Source: Marinobacter sp. AC-23
GTDB lineage: Bacteria > Pseudomonadota > Gammaproteobacteria > Pseudomonadales > Oleiphilaceae
Length of the DNA: 64,000 nt
Direction of reading: 5' to 3'
NCBI RefSeq assembly: GCF_001858325.1
Contig: NZ_MBPP01000009.1
Span: forward strand, 1-64,000
Positions 1 to 9,172 of this stretch are shown in pieces; position 1 is the stretch's first letter; each line of letters starts with the position of its first letter. Below the pieces are notes generated by a model. It saw nothing but the letters and a program-made list of their open reading frames with translations. It was not told the DNA's origin and did not search any database. The translations under genes and the position numbers were made by a program.

Positions 1-362
1 AAAAAGCCGGGCTGATCACATTAAAGGAAGGCAGCAAGATCACCGCAACGCCGCGTGATATTGCTGATAACCCGAAAGATCTTGATTTCAAAGAGTTGGA
101 AGCCGCAACACTGCCACGGATTCTTGGCCAGGTAGACGTTGCTCTGATCAACACCAACTACGCTCTGGAAGCAGGCCTGAACCCATCGGAAGATGCTTTG
201 ATCATCGAAGGCTCTGAGTCTCCTTATGTGAACATCCTGGTGGCTCGCCCTGATAACAAAGACAGCGAAGCTATGCAGAAGCTGGCGAATGCGCTGAAGT
301 CTGATGACGTTCGTGAATTCATCAAGGAAAAGTATAAAGGTGCTGTTGTTCCGGCATTCTGA
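1..362 (+). CDS. metQ: MetQ/NlpA-type methionine ABC transporter substrate-binding protein, C-terminal part
   Basis: The reading frame enters from the left edge (first full codon at base 3) and stops with TGA at 360-362, giving about 119 residues. The visible part is the C-terminal lobe of a MetQ/NlpA lipoprotein, with the family-typical stretches LPRILGQVDVALINTNYA and EGSESPYVNILVARPDNKD. In the family these outer-face lipoproteins bind D/L-methionine and deliver it to the MetI permease and MetN ATPase, which would lie upstream outside the window. The lipobox and N-terminal half are not visible. A strong hairpin terminator follows directly, so this is the last gene of its operon. A related NlpA paralogue for another amino acid remains possible. 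Confidence 0.9.
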   Translation, partial: KAGLITLKEGSKITATPRDIADNPKDLDFKELEAATLPRILGQVDVALINTNYALEAGLNPSEDALIIEGSESPYVNILVARPDNKDSEAMQKLANALKSDDVREFIKEKYKGAVVPAF

Positions 363-378
363 TTAGAGCGAAAGCAAA

Positions 379-414
379 AAAAGGCCGGGCAGCTTACGCT
401 GCTCGGCCTTTTTC
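379..414. terminator. bidirectional rho-independent terminator
   Basis: A 13-bp stem (381-393 with 398-410, one G-T pair) has a TTAC loop. It is flanked by an A-run on the left and a T-run on the right, so it can end both metQ (+) and the convergent peroxiredoxin gene (-). Confidence 0.9.
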
Positions 415-436
415 GTTCAGGAACTGGCGCCGAGAA

Positions 437-1090
437 TCAGTCGCCACTCCAGTTAGCTGTCGGATCCGGTGTCATCCGTAGGTAGGACTTCACCGCTTTA
501 TAGCCTTTCGGGAACCGCTTCTTGATCTCATCTTCATCCTGAAGCGATGGCACAATGACTACATCGCCGCCGCGTTCCCAGTTGCCTGGGGTGGCGACCT
601 TGTGGTCGTCAGTCAGCTGCAGAGAGTCAATTACCCGAAGAACTTCGTTGAAGTTACGGCCGGTGCTGGCTGGATAGGTGATGATCAGACGAACTTTTTT
701 GTTCGGATCGATCACAAACAGCGAGCGCACGGTAAGTGTGCTGTCGGCATTGGGGTGAATCATGTCGTATAGCTCGGCAACTTTACCGTCATGGTCTGCA
801 ATAATCGGGAAGTTCACCGCGCAGCCCTGGGTTTCGTTGATGTCTTTGATCCACTCATGGTGGGAATCAACGGGATCAACGCTCAGTGCGATGGCCTTGA
901 CGTTGCGCTGTGCAAATTCGTCTTTAAGTTTCGCTGTCAGGCCAAGTTCCGTTGTGCACACCGGTGTAAAGTCTGCAGGGTGAGAAAACAGCACGCCCCA
1001 GCCATTACCTAGCCATTCGTGGAACGAAATCTTGCCTTCACTGGAATCCTGTTCGAAATCCGGTGCGGTATCTCCTAAACGTAAGCTCAT
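437..1090 (-). CDS. 1-Cys peroxiredoxin (Prx6 subfamily)
   Basis: A 217-residue thiol peroxidase of the AhpC/TSA superfamily that reduces peroxides in the cytoplasm. The peroxidatic Cys sits in HPADFTPVCTTELG near residue 47. The long C-terminal domain (NWERGGDVVIVPS and the following stretch) is typical of Prx6-type enzymes, whose usual length is about 210-220. I chose the ATG at 1090 because AAGGAGAG lies about 7 bases upstream and the protein starts in register with the family. The frame is open further upstream, but that extension has no homology-like content. The gene is convergent with metQ and shares its terminator. Nothing in the sequence shows how it is regulated, although a large inverted repeat lies 100-145 bp upstream. 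Confidence 0.92.
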   Translation of the reverse strand: MSLRLGDTAPDFEQDSSEGKISFHEWLGNGWGVLFSHPADFTPVCTTELGLTAKLKDEFAQRNVKAIALSVDPVDSHHEWIKDINETQGCAVNFPIIADHDGKVAELYDMIHPNADSTLTVRSLFVIDPNKKVRLIITYPASTGRNFNEVLRVIDSLQLTDDHKVATPGNWERGGDVVIVPSLQDEDEIKKRFPKGYKAVKSYLRMTPDPTANWSGD

Positions 1091-1189
1091 ACTCGCTCTC
1101 CTTTGATGCGACTTCTCTTGACGCCCTTTGAAATCCCGACAGACGCCCTGCCGGGGCTCATTTACTGAGTGTATACGAGAATCATTGGT

Positions 1190-1235
1190 GCCGGATGATG
1201 GGATTGCAAGGGTCAGTTGACCCATCTCATCCGGC
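1190..1235. repeat. imperfect inverted repeat between peroxiredoxin and symporter genes
   Basis: The arm at 1190-1202 pairs with 1221-1235 over 13 bp with a two-base bulge. The loop contains a second palindrome, GGGTCA-GT-TGACCC, at 1210-1223. There is no T-run on either side, so it is not a standard terminator. It could be an operator for the peroxiredoxin gene or a rho-type end for the symporter gene. A smaller hairpin (ATAGCC/GGCTAT) follows at 1243-1261. Confidence 0.45.
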
Positions 1236-1274
1236 AATGGTCATAGCCGGTCATTGGCTATAATGGTTCCTGTA

Positions 1275-2634
1275 TTACAGCCCAGCTGTTTTTTCCTTTT
1301 CAAAATGCTCTTTGGTCAGCTTGAACACTACAGGGCTGAGCAGCAGAAGGGCGATCAGGTTGGGTAGTGCCATCATAGCGTTCAGTGTGTCTGCCACCAG
1401 CCATATCAGGCCAAGATTTACGGTCGCACCTAGGGGGATGGCAATGATCCAGGCTACTCGGTAAGGCACGATGCTTTCACCCCGAACAGAAATTCGACGC
1501 TGCGCTCACCATAGAACGACCACCCAAGCAAGGTAGTAAAGGCAAAAACCGCCAGAGCAATGGCAACCACATAACCGCCAACGCCCGGAAGCGCCTGAGA
1601 GAACGCCATAGATGTGAGTGCCGCGCCAGATTCACCGGATGTCCAGACACCCGAGGTGATGATGACCAGGCCGGTGATTGTACAAATGATGATAGTGTCG
1701 ATAAAGGTGCCCAGCATGCAACCATGCCCTGATTGATCGGGTTTTTGGTTTGCGCTGCAGCATGTGCAATAGGTGCAGAACCCAGGCCCGCCTCGTTCGA
1801 AAAGACACCTCGGGCAACACCGAAGCGTATGGCCGCCCAAACCGCGGCACCGGCAAAACCGCCTTCTGCTGCAATGGGGCTGAAGGCATGTTCGAAGATC
1901 AGGGAGAATGCGGCAGGGATTTCGGCAAAATTAATAGACAGAACAACCAGGCCGGCAAGCAGATACGACAGTGCCATGAGGGGAACGAGCGCGCTTGCCA
2001 CCTGTCCGATTCTGCGAATGCCACCAATCAACACCAAGCCCACCAGAATCATCAGAATAACACCGGTGATCCAGTGCGGCAGGCCAAATGTCGTTTCCAT
2101 TACGTCTGCAACCGAGTTGGCCTGGACAGTATTGCCGATGCCAAACCCGGCGATGGCTGCGAAAATGGCAAATAATACGCCCAGCCAGGCCCATTTTTTG
2201 CCAAGGCCGTTGCGAATGTAATACATGGGCCCGCCGACATAGGAGCCACGCTCATCCACCTCGCGGAAGCGCACGGCAAGTACGGCTTCGGAGTATTTGG
2301 TGGCCATGCCCACAAGGGCCGTCAGCCACATCCAGAACAGCGCGCCTGGCCCACCCAGAAACACCGCCGTCGCTACACCGGCGATATTGCCTGTTCCAAC
2401 AGTTGCCGAGAGTGCGGTCATGAGGGCCTGGAAGGGCGGTATGTCACCGTCCGACTCGGCGCCTGCAGCGCTGCGGCCTTTCCACATTTGGCGGAAACCT
2501 GCGCCTAGCTTGAATATAGGCATCAGCTTCAGGCCGAGACTTAAAAACAGACCCACACCAAGAATAAGCACCAACATGGGCGGTCCCCAGACCAGCCCGT
2601 TGATGGCATTAATAATGTTTTCAAAGGCTTCCAT
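1275..2634 (-). CDS. sodium:alanine/glycine symporter, AGCS family (two frameshifts in this sequence)
   Basis: An inner-membrane Na+/amino-acid symporter of the AGCS (AlsT/DagA) family. The N-terminal frame carries the family signatures TALSATVGTGNIAGVATA, GGPMYYIRNGLG and FSNEAGLGSAPIAHAAA. The reading frame breaks twice. Adding one T at about 1717 restores NQGMVAMLGTFIDT. Adding one C to the CCCC run at 1480-1483 restores FLFGGESIVPYRVAW. The corrected gene is 454 codons, a normal family length, so I treat the breaks as sequence errors. The start ATG at 2634 follows an AAGGGG stretch. The gene is transcribed away from the CBS gene, and the 207-bp region between them should hold divergent promoters. 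The transported amino acid cannot be read from the sequence. Confidence 0.85.
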
Positions 2635-2841
2635 GGGGATCCCCTTATGTATGCCATGGTTTGGTATCGTGATGTCACCCGCAAGGGCTATAACTGATTG
2701 AGTTTAGTCAGATATTGGCGAGTGTAAACTGACAGGCGAGTAAAATTGAGGATTAGGCGCCTATTGTCTATGTTTAAAGTACAGTAAGAGGGAGGGGTTG
2801 GCCGATACGGCTGGATCACCCCACAATGCGAGGAGCAAACC

Positions 2842-3273
2842 ATGTGTGCGCTTAGAGTTTCCAATGTTATGTCTAACCATATTGCGCCCATCCGCTGCGG
2901 AACGCCGCTGACGGAAGTGGTTAAGGCGCTGCTGGAGAATCATATCTCTGGACTGCCAGTGGTCGATGCAAATCGGCATTTGCTGGGTTTTGTTTCTGAA
3001 CAGGATTGCATCCATGCGCTGCTGGTGAGTAACTATCACTGTGAGGGTGATCCCATTGTGGACGATGTTATGTTCCGTGAGCCCTTGTCGATTTCCCCAA
3101 ACATGGCGATTGTCGACCTTGCCCAGCAGCTCGGTTCTGGCAAGCCGAAAGTGTATCCTGTTATGGAGCACGAAAAGCTCATTGGCATTGTAACGCGCAC
3201 GGCTGTGCTTGCTGAGCTTGCACGCATGGGTTGCGGGCTCGAGCTTTCGAAGCACACAAGGGCCGACGACTGA
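2842..3273 (+). CDS. small CBS-domain protein
   Basis: This 143-residue protein consists almost entirely of two CBS motifs (about residues 8-65 and 75-135), recognisable from NHISGLPVVDANRHLLGFVSEQD and EHEKLIGIVTR. In the family, paired CBS motifs form a Bateman module that binds adenine nucleotides, and stand-alone proteins of this size regulate partners that cannot be named from sequence. GGAG lies about 7 bases before the ATG. The S-formylglutathione hydrolase gene starts 26 bp downstream on the same strand, so the two may be cotranscribed. Confidence 0.85.
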   Translation: MCALRVSNVMSNHIAPIRCGTPLTEVVKALLENHISGLPVVDANRHLLGFVSEQDCIHALLVSNYHCEGDPIVDDVMFREPLSISPNMAIVDLAQQLGSGKPKVYPVMEHEKLIGIVTRTAVLAELARMGCGLELSKHTRADD

Positions 3274-3299
3274 TTACGCCGTATTCTAAAGAGGACACT

Positions 3300-4144
3300 A
3301 TGGAGCTCTTATCCACCAACGTTTGTTTTGACGGAGAGCATCGCCGCTACCGCCACACATCTGCCACGCTTGAGTGCACCATGGAATTTGCCGTGTACCT
3401 GCCGCCGGCCGCGTTGGGCCCCAAGGCGCAAAAAGTGCCGGCACTTTGGTGGCTGTCCGGCCTGACCTGCGACGACCAGAACTTTATGCAAAAGGCCGGG
3501 GCTCAGAAAAAGGCTGCAGAGCTGGGCATGGCGATTATCTGCCCGGACACCAGCCTCGCGGGGTTAACCTGCCAGGGGAAGGCGACAGCTATGATTTTGG
3601 AAGTGGTGCCGGGTTTTACATCAATGCGACACAGCAGCCCTGGGCGCCCCATTACCGCATGTACGATTACGTGTTGAAGGAGCTTCCGCAGCTGGTTGAA
3701 AGTGAACTGCCATTAACAGATAAACGCAGTATCAGCGGGCACTCGATGGGTGGTCATGGCGCACTGATATGCGCACTCCGCAATCCGGGCCGCTATGCGT
3801 CCGTTTCGGCGTTTGCGCCCATTGCTCACCCCACCACATGCCCGTGGGGGGAGAAGGCGTTCAAGGGTTATCTTGGCGACAATACAGAAAGCTGGAAAGA
3901 ATGGGATGCCACACTGCTGATCCCCGAAGCGGTTGAGCGATTACCTCTTTTGATAGATCAGGGCACGGCGGACGGCTTCCTTGAAAACCAGCTCAATCCT
4001 GAGGCATTGGTGGGGGCTTGCGAGCAACACAGCCATCCGATTAACTTGCGCATGCGCAATGGCTATGATCACAGCTATTTCTTTATTGCATCATTTATTG
4101 ACGATCACCTAAGCCATCATGCCAAGGCGTTGGGTCTGAGCTGA
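3300..4144 (+). CDS. fghA: S-formylglutathione hydrolase / esterase D (one frameshift)
   Basis: Hydrolyses S-formylglutathione to formate and glutathione, the last step of glutathione-dependent formaldehyde detoxification, in the cytoplasm. It is an alpha/beta hydrolase with WLSGLTCDDQNF near the start and the nucleophile serine in GHSMGGHGAL. The catalytic Asp and His are expected near DQGTADGF and GYDHSYFF. The frame breaks at 3554-3555: one extra C (CC to CCC) restores DTSPRGVNLPGEGDSYDFG and joins both halves into 282 codons, the normal length. The start ATG at 3300 follows AGAGGA. The partner formaldehyde dehydrogenase gene is not in the window. It is convergent with the HD-GYP-like gene. 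Confidence 0.88.
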
Positions 4145-4172
4145 GCGATTTGCCAGATATGGGGCTGGCCCA

Positions 4173-5302
4173 TCAGTCTGTAAAACCCCAGATTTGACTG
4201 AAATTCATGGATGGCATGATGTCTGGCTCTTCCAGTGCCTGGATGTTGAGTCCTGGGGCGCTGGTATCGCGCTCTTGGCAGGTGCTGTCGTTGCTGCCCG
4301 AAGAATCGAAGACCACTTGCACGAAAGGCCCGCGGCTCGCACAGGCCTACCTGTTATCACGCCCACCTCATTATTTTCCAGCCGCACCAGGGTTCCTGGC
4401 GGGTATTCCCCCAATACCTTAAGTAAAGCTTTGGGAATGGCAGGCCGGAAACTGCCATCCGCCAGATTGGTTATTAACTTGCGGGCGGCAGTTACGTTCA
4501 TCCGCTTGCGGTAGGCGCGCTTTGTAATCATGGCAACGTAGCGTTCGGCCAGGGCGAGGATCTCCGCCTCGGGCCTTATGTCTGCACCGCTCAAGCCTTC
4601 GGGATAACCGCTGCCGTCGGCTTGTTCGTGGTGTTGCGCAATGATGGTAAATAACAGGTCGTTATTAACCCCCACGGCTTTGAGGGCGCGGATGCTTCTT
4701 TGTGGGTGCTTGCGAATAACGCTTCTCTGTTCACGGCTGAGTATCTTGTTAAAGGCGTTAAGCTTGTCGGCAACCGGCACCAGCGCAAGATTTGCGCTCA
4801 GAGCGGCCTCCGTTAATATCGGAATGCGCTGTTCATTGAGCCCAAACTGACGGGCGATGAGCTGGCAAAGAATGGCGTAAAAAATAATTTGTTCGTGGAT
4901 GGTTGGCCCAACCGAGTACAGATGTATAAGCGCCAAGCTGGCGTCGGGCGCGTGTATACAGGCTTGCTCCAGAGCGTGAGCCAGGTCTTGTAGCTGTTTG
5001 CGGGCGTCGGGTTCGCCAGCGGCTATCGCAGCCAGCGTCTTTTCAAGGGCATGAAGGTAATCCGGGTAGTGGGCAAACGGGTTGCCGCCGGCCTCATCAC
5101 TGGAGGCCTCGCTGTCCTCGTGGGGCGCCTCAATAATCCGTGGCTTGAAGTAGCCGCGCTCAAACAGCTGTTCGAGCTGCGAGTCCGTTTGGATCACATA
5201 GCCTTGGCATAACAGCACATTGCCGTCGATATCGTGTACATCCCACGGCAAAGGGCGGCCGATGATTAGTGCGCCTGGGGCGATTCGTACGAATTCATTC
5301 AA
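4173..5302 (-). CDS. degenerate HD-GYP domain protein (one frameshift near the 3' end)
   Basis: The corrected protein is about 376 residues. The N-terminal 60 residues resemble the leader domain of HD-GYP response proteins. Residues about 130-290 align with the HD-GYP c-di-GMP phosphodiesterase fold, and the GYP motif is intact (HHEQADGSGYPEGL, about residue 224). However, the HD metal-binding doublet is replaced: the place of the usual LLHDIGK reads AALSANLALVP (about 165-175). The later conserved VAD reads LAE. A catalytically dead c-di-GMP sensor or scaffold is therefore likely. Adding one G at 4334-4335 changes the tail to FVQVVFDSSGSNDS and moves the stop to 4173. It is divergent from a diguanylate cyclase gene. 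Confidence 0.8.
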
Positions 5303-5459
5303 AATCCCACTGATTCCTTTGGAGCGTGCCTGCCATTATTAGTGTTACGGTTATAGTAAGGGTAATTGATTCGCCAGAGCTAGGCCTCCATAGTGCGGAT
5401 CAGAGAAAATATGTATATTTTAAGTACAGTTTCTAGTCATTTTGTTATAAAACGTAGGA

Positions 5460-5485
5460 TCCGGCGCTTACTGCTTTGCGCTGGA
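5460..5485. repeat. small hairpin in the 5' leader of the GGDEF gene
   Basis: TCCGGCGC at 5460-5467 pairs with GCGCTGGA at 5478-5485 (one G-T pair), 45-70 bp before the start codon and just after an AT-rich, promoter-like stretch at about 5407-5452. I could not match it to a known c-di-GMP riboswitch consensus. Confidence 0.3.
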
Positions 5486-5529
5486 CTATGCTTGAGAAAT
5501 AAACACTGCTTGGCAGGAAGATAGCAGGC

Positions 5530-6558
5530 ATGCTGAACCGCCTCAAAACCGATTTTCGGTTGTCGATTATTACCATATTGGGTGCCAGCGCGTTGCTGGG
5601 GATTACCCCGTTTGCCGCCATGCGTTTTTTGCAGGGCAATGTCGTGGCTGGGCTAATAGACACGTCTATCCTGTTAACGATCTGCAGCGGTATGGCTTAT
5701 GCCTGGATAACCGGGGATACGCGTCGCAGTGGCATGGTGCTTGCCGTTTTTGCTTGCGCAGGCGCTGTTGCAGTTGCTGCAACGGTTGGGGAGGTCGGTT
5801 TGTTCTGGCTTTATCCTTGCCTTGTCACAACCTTTTTCCTGGTTAGCCCGCGAATCGCCACACTTCTTAACCTTACCTCCATTGCTGCCATGGTGGCTCA
5901 AAGCGATGTTTTTCAGTCCGATATACAAATGTGGACGTTTATAGCAACAGCCATAGTGGTTAGCGCCACGGCTCTTGCGTTCGCCCAGCGTACCCACAGC
6001 CAGCGTGAGCGTCTTGAGCAGCTGGCGACTATTGATCCACTGACCGGGGTCAAAAACCGACGCGCCATGGACGAGGAGCTTAACCTGGCAGCATCCCACG
6101 CTGAACGTACCGGCTTACCTTATGCACTGGTTATGCTGGATATAGATCATTTCAAGAAAGTGAATGATGAGTTTGGTCACGGAGTTGGGGATTTGGTTCT
6201 TATTGACCTGGTGACGTTGATACAACAAAGCACGCGTAAATCAGATCAGCTTTTCCGCTACGGTGGTGAGGAGTTCGTGCTTCTGTTGCCCGGGGTTGAT
6301 GGTACTGGCTTGGAGGCGGTAATGGGCAACCTCCAACATATTTTGCGGAAAAAGGTGAAACACCCCGGGGGTGCAATCAGCGCATCGTTCGGGGTGGCCT
6401 TGCTCAAGCAAGGCGAACAGGTGGGGAGTTGGCTAGAGCGGGCAGACTCCGCTCTTTATGCGGCCAAGGAAGCGGGCCGCGACCGAGTCGTTTATTCCGA
6501 CACGGTGTATGCGACCGATACAAGTTCGCCTGTGGGTGATTCCGGGTTAGCTGGCTAG
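5530..6558 (+). CDS. membrane-anchored diguanylate cyclase (GGDEF)
   Basis: A 342-residue protein predicted to make c-di-GMP from two GTP. Residues about 10-155 form five or six membrane helices of an unnamed MASE-like sensor region. A short linker leads to a GGDEF domain beginning ATIDPLTGVKNRRA. The active-site signature is RYGGEEF, and an RxxD inhibitory site (RKSD) sits five residues before it, so product feedback inhibition is expected. AGGAAG lies about 9 bases before the ATG. It is divergent from the degenerate HD-GYP gene, which suggests a shared c-di-GMP circuit (inference). Its 3' end overlaps the convergent MATE gene by 12 bp. Confidence 0.9.
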   Translation: MLNRLKTDFRLSIITILGASALLGITPFAAMRFLQGNVVAGLIDTSILLTICSGMAYAWITGDTRRSGMVLAVFACAGAVAVAATVGEVGLFWLYPCLVTTFFLVSPRIATLLNLTSIAAMVAQSDVFQSDIQMWTFIATAIVVSATALAFAQRTHSQRERLEQLATIDPLTGVKNRRAMDEELNLAASHAERTGLPYALVMLDIDHFKKVNDEFGHGVGDLVLIDLVTLIQQSTRKSDQLFRYGGEEFVLLLPGVDGTGLEAVMGNLQHILRKKVKHPGGAISASFGVALLKQGEQVGSWLERADSALYAAKEAGRDRVVYSDTVYATDTSSPVGDSGLAG

Positions 6559-7985
6559 TTGCCCATCGATTTTCGGGCGATAGCGAAACAGTCTCCATCC
6601 AAGTAATACACTGGCCGATGCCAGCCCTCCGGTTAACCCTACCCAGAACCCTGCTGCTCCCATTGCCGGCGCCAGCATATCCGTAAATGCCAGAACATAG
6701 CCCAGCGGCAATCCCACGCCCCAGAATGAGAACAGCATGATCAGCATGGGGACGCCCGTATCCTTATAGCCTCTGAGGGCGCTGATGCAGGCAACCTGAA
6801 GAACATCCGCCACCTGAAAAATGGCCGCGAACATCAACAGCCGCACAGTAACCGCCTGAACGTTTGTGTCACTGGTGTAGAGCTCAGCGATGCCCTGTGA
6901 GAAAACAAACAAAAGAATAGCGAACATCAGAGCCGTGGCCGCGGCCAAAATCAGCGAACTTCGGGCGATTAGGCGGGCGGTATCGGGCGCCCCGGCACCA
7001 ATAAGAAAACTGATTCTCAATGTGAGCGCCATACCAATGCTCAATGGCAACATAAATAGCAGTGAGACCACGTTCAGGGCAATCTGATGCCCGCCCACCA
7101 CCACGGGCCCTAGGGGCGCAAGAAACAGTGCGATCACCGAGAACATGCTGGCTTCCACAAAGATCGTGAAGCCGATGGGTATGCCCACACCCAGAATGTA
7201 GCGAATCAAGAGAATGTTGGGCTTTGTCCAGCTGCCAATCAGGTGAAACTGCTTGTAGAGCTTACTTCGGTTCAGGTAGATCAGTAGCGCGACTGCAGCG
7301 AAACCGTTGGAAAGCGAGGTGGCCCAGCCACAGCCAATGCCGCCCATGGCAGGCAGCCCGAGCTTGCCGTAAATGAATATGTAATTGAGCGGCAGGTTGA
7401 TCAGTGTGCTCAGAACCGAGAACGCCATAATCACCCGGGTATGCCCCAGGCCGTCCGTTAGCCCACGAAGTGCGGCCATCAGCAGGAGGGCAGGAATGCC
7501 CCAGGCAAAGGCGCTCAGGTAGCCTTGGGTGATGCGTGCGGTGTTGGCCTCGAGGTTCAGCCTTCCAGAACCGGGTGCACGTTGGTGAGCAGTAATATCA
7601 TGATAATTGCGCCCACACCGGCAATGTATAAACCCTGCCAGGTAGCCGGCATTATTTTTGCCGGCGTGCGGGCGCCGTTGTAGCCAGAAATAATTGGCTG
7701 CAGAGCGCCGAGCATGCCCATGAAAAACAGGAACAGTGGCATCCAGAGGCTGCTGCCTATGCCTACACCCGCCAAATCCTCTGCGCTGGCATGGCCTGCC
7801 ATTACCGTGTCGATAACGCCGTTGGCCATTTGTGCAACCTGGGCAATCAGGATTGGCCCACCAAGTATCGCCAGAGTTTTCCATTCGGTCAGTGTTCGCG
7901 AGACGAGGGGCTTGCGAGCTTCCGGTAGTGGCTGGTCGATTTCATCCATAGGGTGCTGATCCGAAGGGCTGGAGCCATCTGGCAT
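6547..7985 (-). CDS. MATE family multidrug/Na+ antiporter (one frameshift)
   Basis: An inner-membrane efflux pump of the MatE/NorM type, expected to export cationic compounds in exchange for Na+ or H+. Twelve hydrophobic segments are visible across both pieces, including the two MatE repeats (GGPILIAQVAQMANGVIDTVMAG near the start and its counterpart near residue 270). The frame breaks at 7563-7564. One added T on the plus strand joins HPVLE to RLNLEANTARITQGYL and gives 480 codons, the usual length. The start at 7985 lacks a clear ribosome-binding site, and MDEIDQPLPE twelve codons downstream is an alternative. It is divergent from the EamA gene. Confidence 0.88.
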
Positions 7986-8109
7986 TGGTAGCTGATTTGC
8001 GGGCGAAATATCCTACCCGATTGTAAGGCTATGGGTCATAGGGAATTGCCGCGGAAAGGCACTGAAACCCATCGTAAAACCCGTTAAAGTACTCGTCCAA
8101 TTCATACAG

Positions 8110-8994
8110 ATGGCAGTCAATATGGGACTCCTGGTTTTCGTAACGGTACTCTGGGCCTTTTCCTTCAGCCTAATTGGTGAGTTTCTCGCCGGCCAGGTAG
8201 ACAGTGATTTTGCGGTACTTAGCCGAGTGTTGCTGGCAACGCTGATTTTTTTGCCCTTTACCCGCTGGCGCGGGGTGCCTGGGGGGCTTCGGCTAGGTGT
8301 TCTGGTAACCGGCATGCTGCAGTTTGGCATCACCTACCTGTGCCTGTATCGCTCTTTCAGTTACCTGACAGTACCTGAAGTACTGCTATTCACTATATTT
8401 ACGCCGCTTTACGTAACACTGATAGACGATGCGCTGTTCCGACGCTTCTCCCCTGTAGCCCTTGTGGCGGCCGCAATCGCAACCTTGGGAGCCGGCATCA
8501 TCCGCTATGACGGGTTGAGCGAAGATTTCATCACCGGCTTCCTGTTGCTGCAGGTTGCCAATTTCACCTTTGCGGCTGGCCAGGTGGGCTACAAACACGT
8601 TATGCAGCGCTATCCGGTGGATATTCCTGCATACCGCACCTTTGGTTACTTTTTTATAGGTGCGCTGATTATCGCGTTGCCATCTTTTATGATATTCGGC
8701 AATGCAGAGCGCTTGCCCACAACGGCTCTGCAATGGGGCGTTTTAACGTGGCTGGGGCTGGCGGCTTCCGGGTTTGGCCTGTTCCTGTGGAACCGTGGTG
8801 CCTGTAAAGTGGATGCAGGCACGTTGGCTATCATGAATAACGTACTGGTGCCCGCCGGGCTGCTGGTAAACCTGTTGATCTGGAACCGCGACGCTGATCT
8901 GTTTAAGCTCGCCATAGGTGGCGCTATTATTGCGATTTCGCTCTGGGTGAACGGCCGACTCCACCCCCGCGCTCGCCTTGCAGATGCGACATGA
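8110..8994 (+). CDS. EamA/DMT family transporter
   Basis: A 294-residue inner-membrane protein with about ten hydrophobic segments arranged as two EamA repeats, typical of the drug/metabolite transporter superfamily. The second repeat begins near ITGFLLLQVANFTFAAGQVGY. Substrates in this group include amino acids and small metabolites, but nothing here fixes one. The ATG at 8110 and a second at 8122 (MGLLVFVTVLWAFSF) are both plausible starts. The gene stands alone between the divergent MATE gene and the NSS transporter 178 bp downstream. That 178-bp interval has no other feature I can support. Confidence 0.8.
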   Translation: MAVNMGLLVFVTVLWAFSFSLIGEFLAGQVDSDFAVLSRVLLATLIFLPFTRWRGVPGGLRLGVLVTGMLQFGITYLCLYRSFSYLTVPEVLLFTIFTPLYVTLIDDALFRRFSPVALVAAAIATLGAGIIRYDGLSEDFITGFLLLQVANFTFAAGQVGYKHVMQRYPVDIPAYRTFGYFFIGALIIALPSFMIFGNAERLPTTALQWGVLTWLGLAASGFGLFLWNRGACKVDAGTLAIMNNVLVPAGLLVNLLIWNRDADLFKLAIGGAIIAISLWVNGRLHPRARLADAT

Positions 8995-9172
8995 GGTAGG
9001 ACAATTCGCCGCAGTTACGGGGCGGAGGTTGATGTGTAAAATTAGGTGCCCGGCTCTGGCATCACCGGGCCAGTGCTGGCAGAATCCTCCCCCAATCGCC
9101 CCGGGAGCTGCCCGCGGTACTCTCATTATTTGTTTATTTGCGATTCCTTAGCCGAAAGCACAGGAACTTAAC

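Noticed and set aside
1275-2634. Reading the broken symporter and other split genes as pseudogenes
   Set aside because: Both halves keep all conserved motifs without other decay, and a single added base repairs each break. The same pattern occurs throughout the window.
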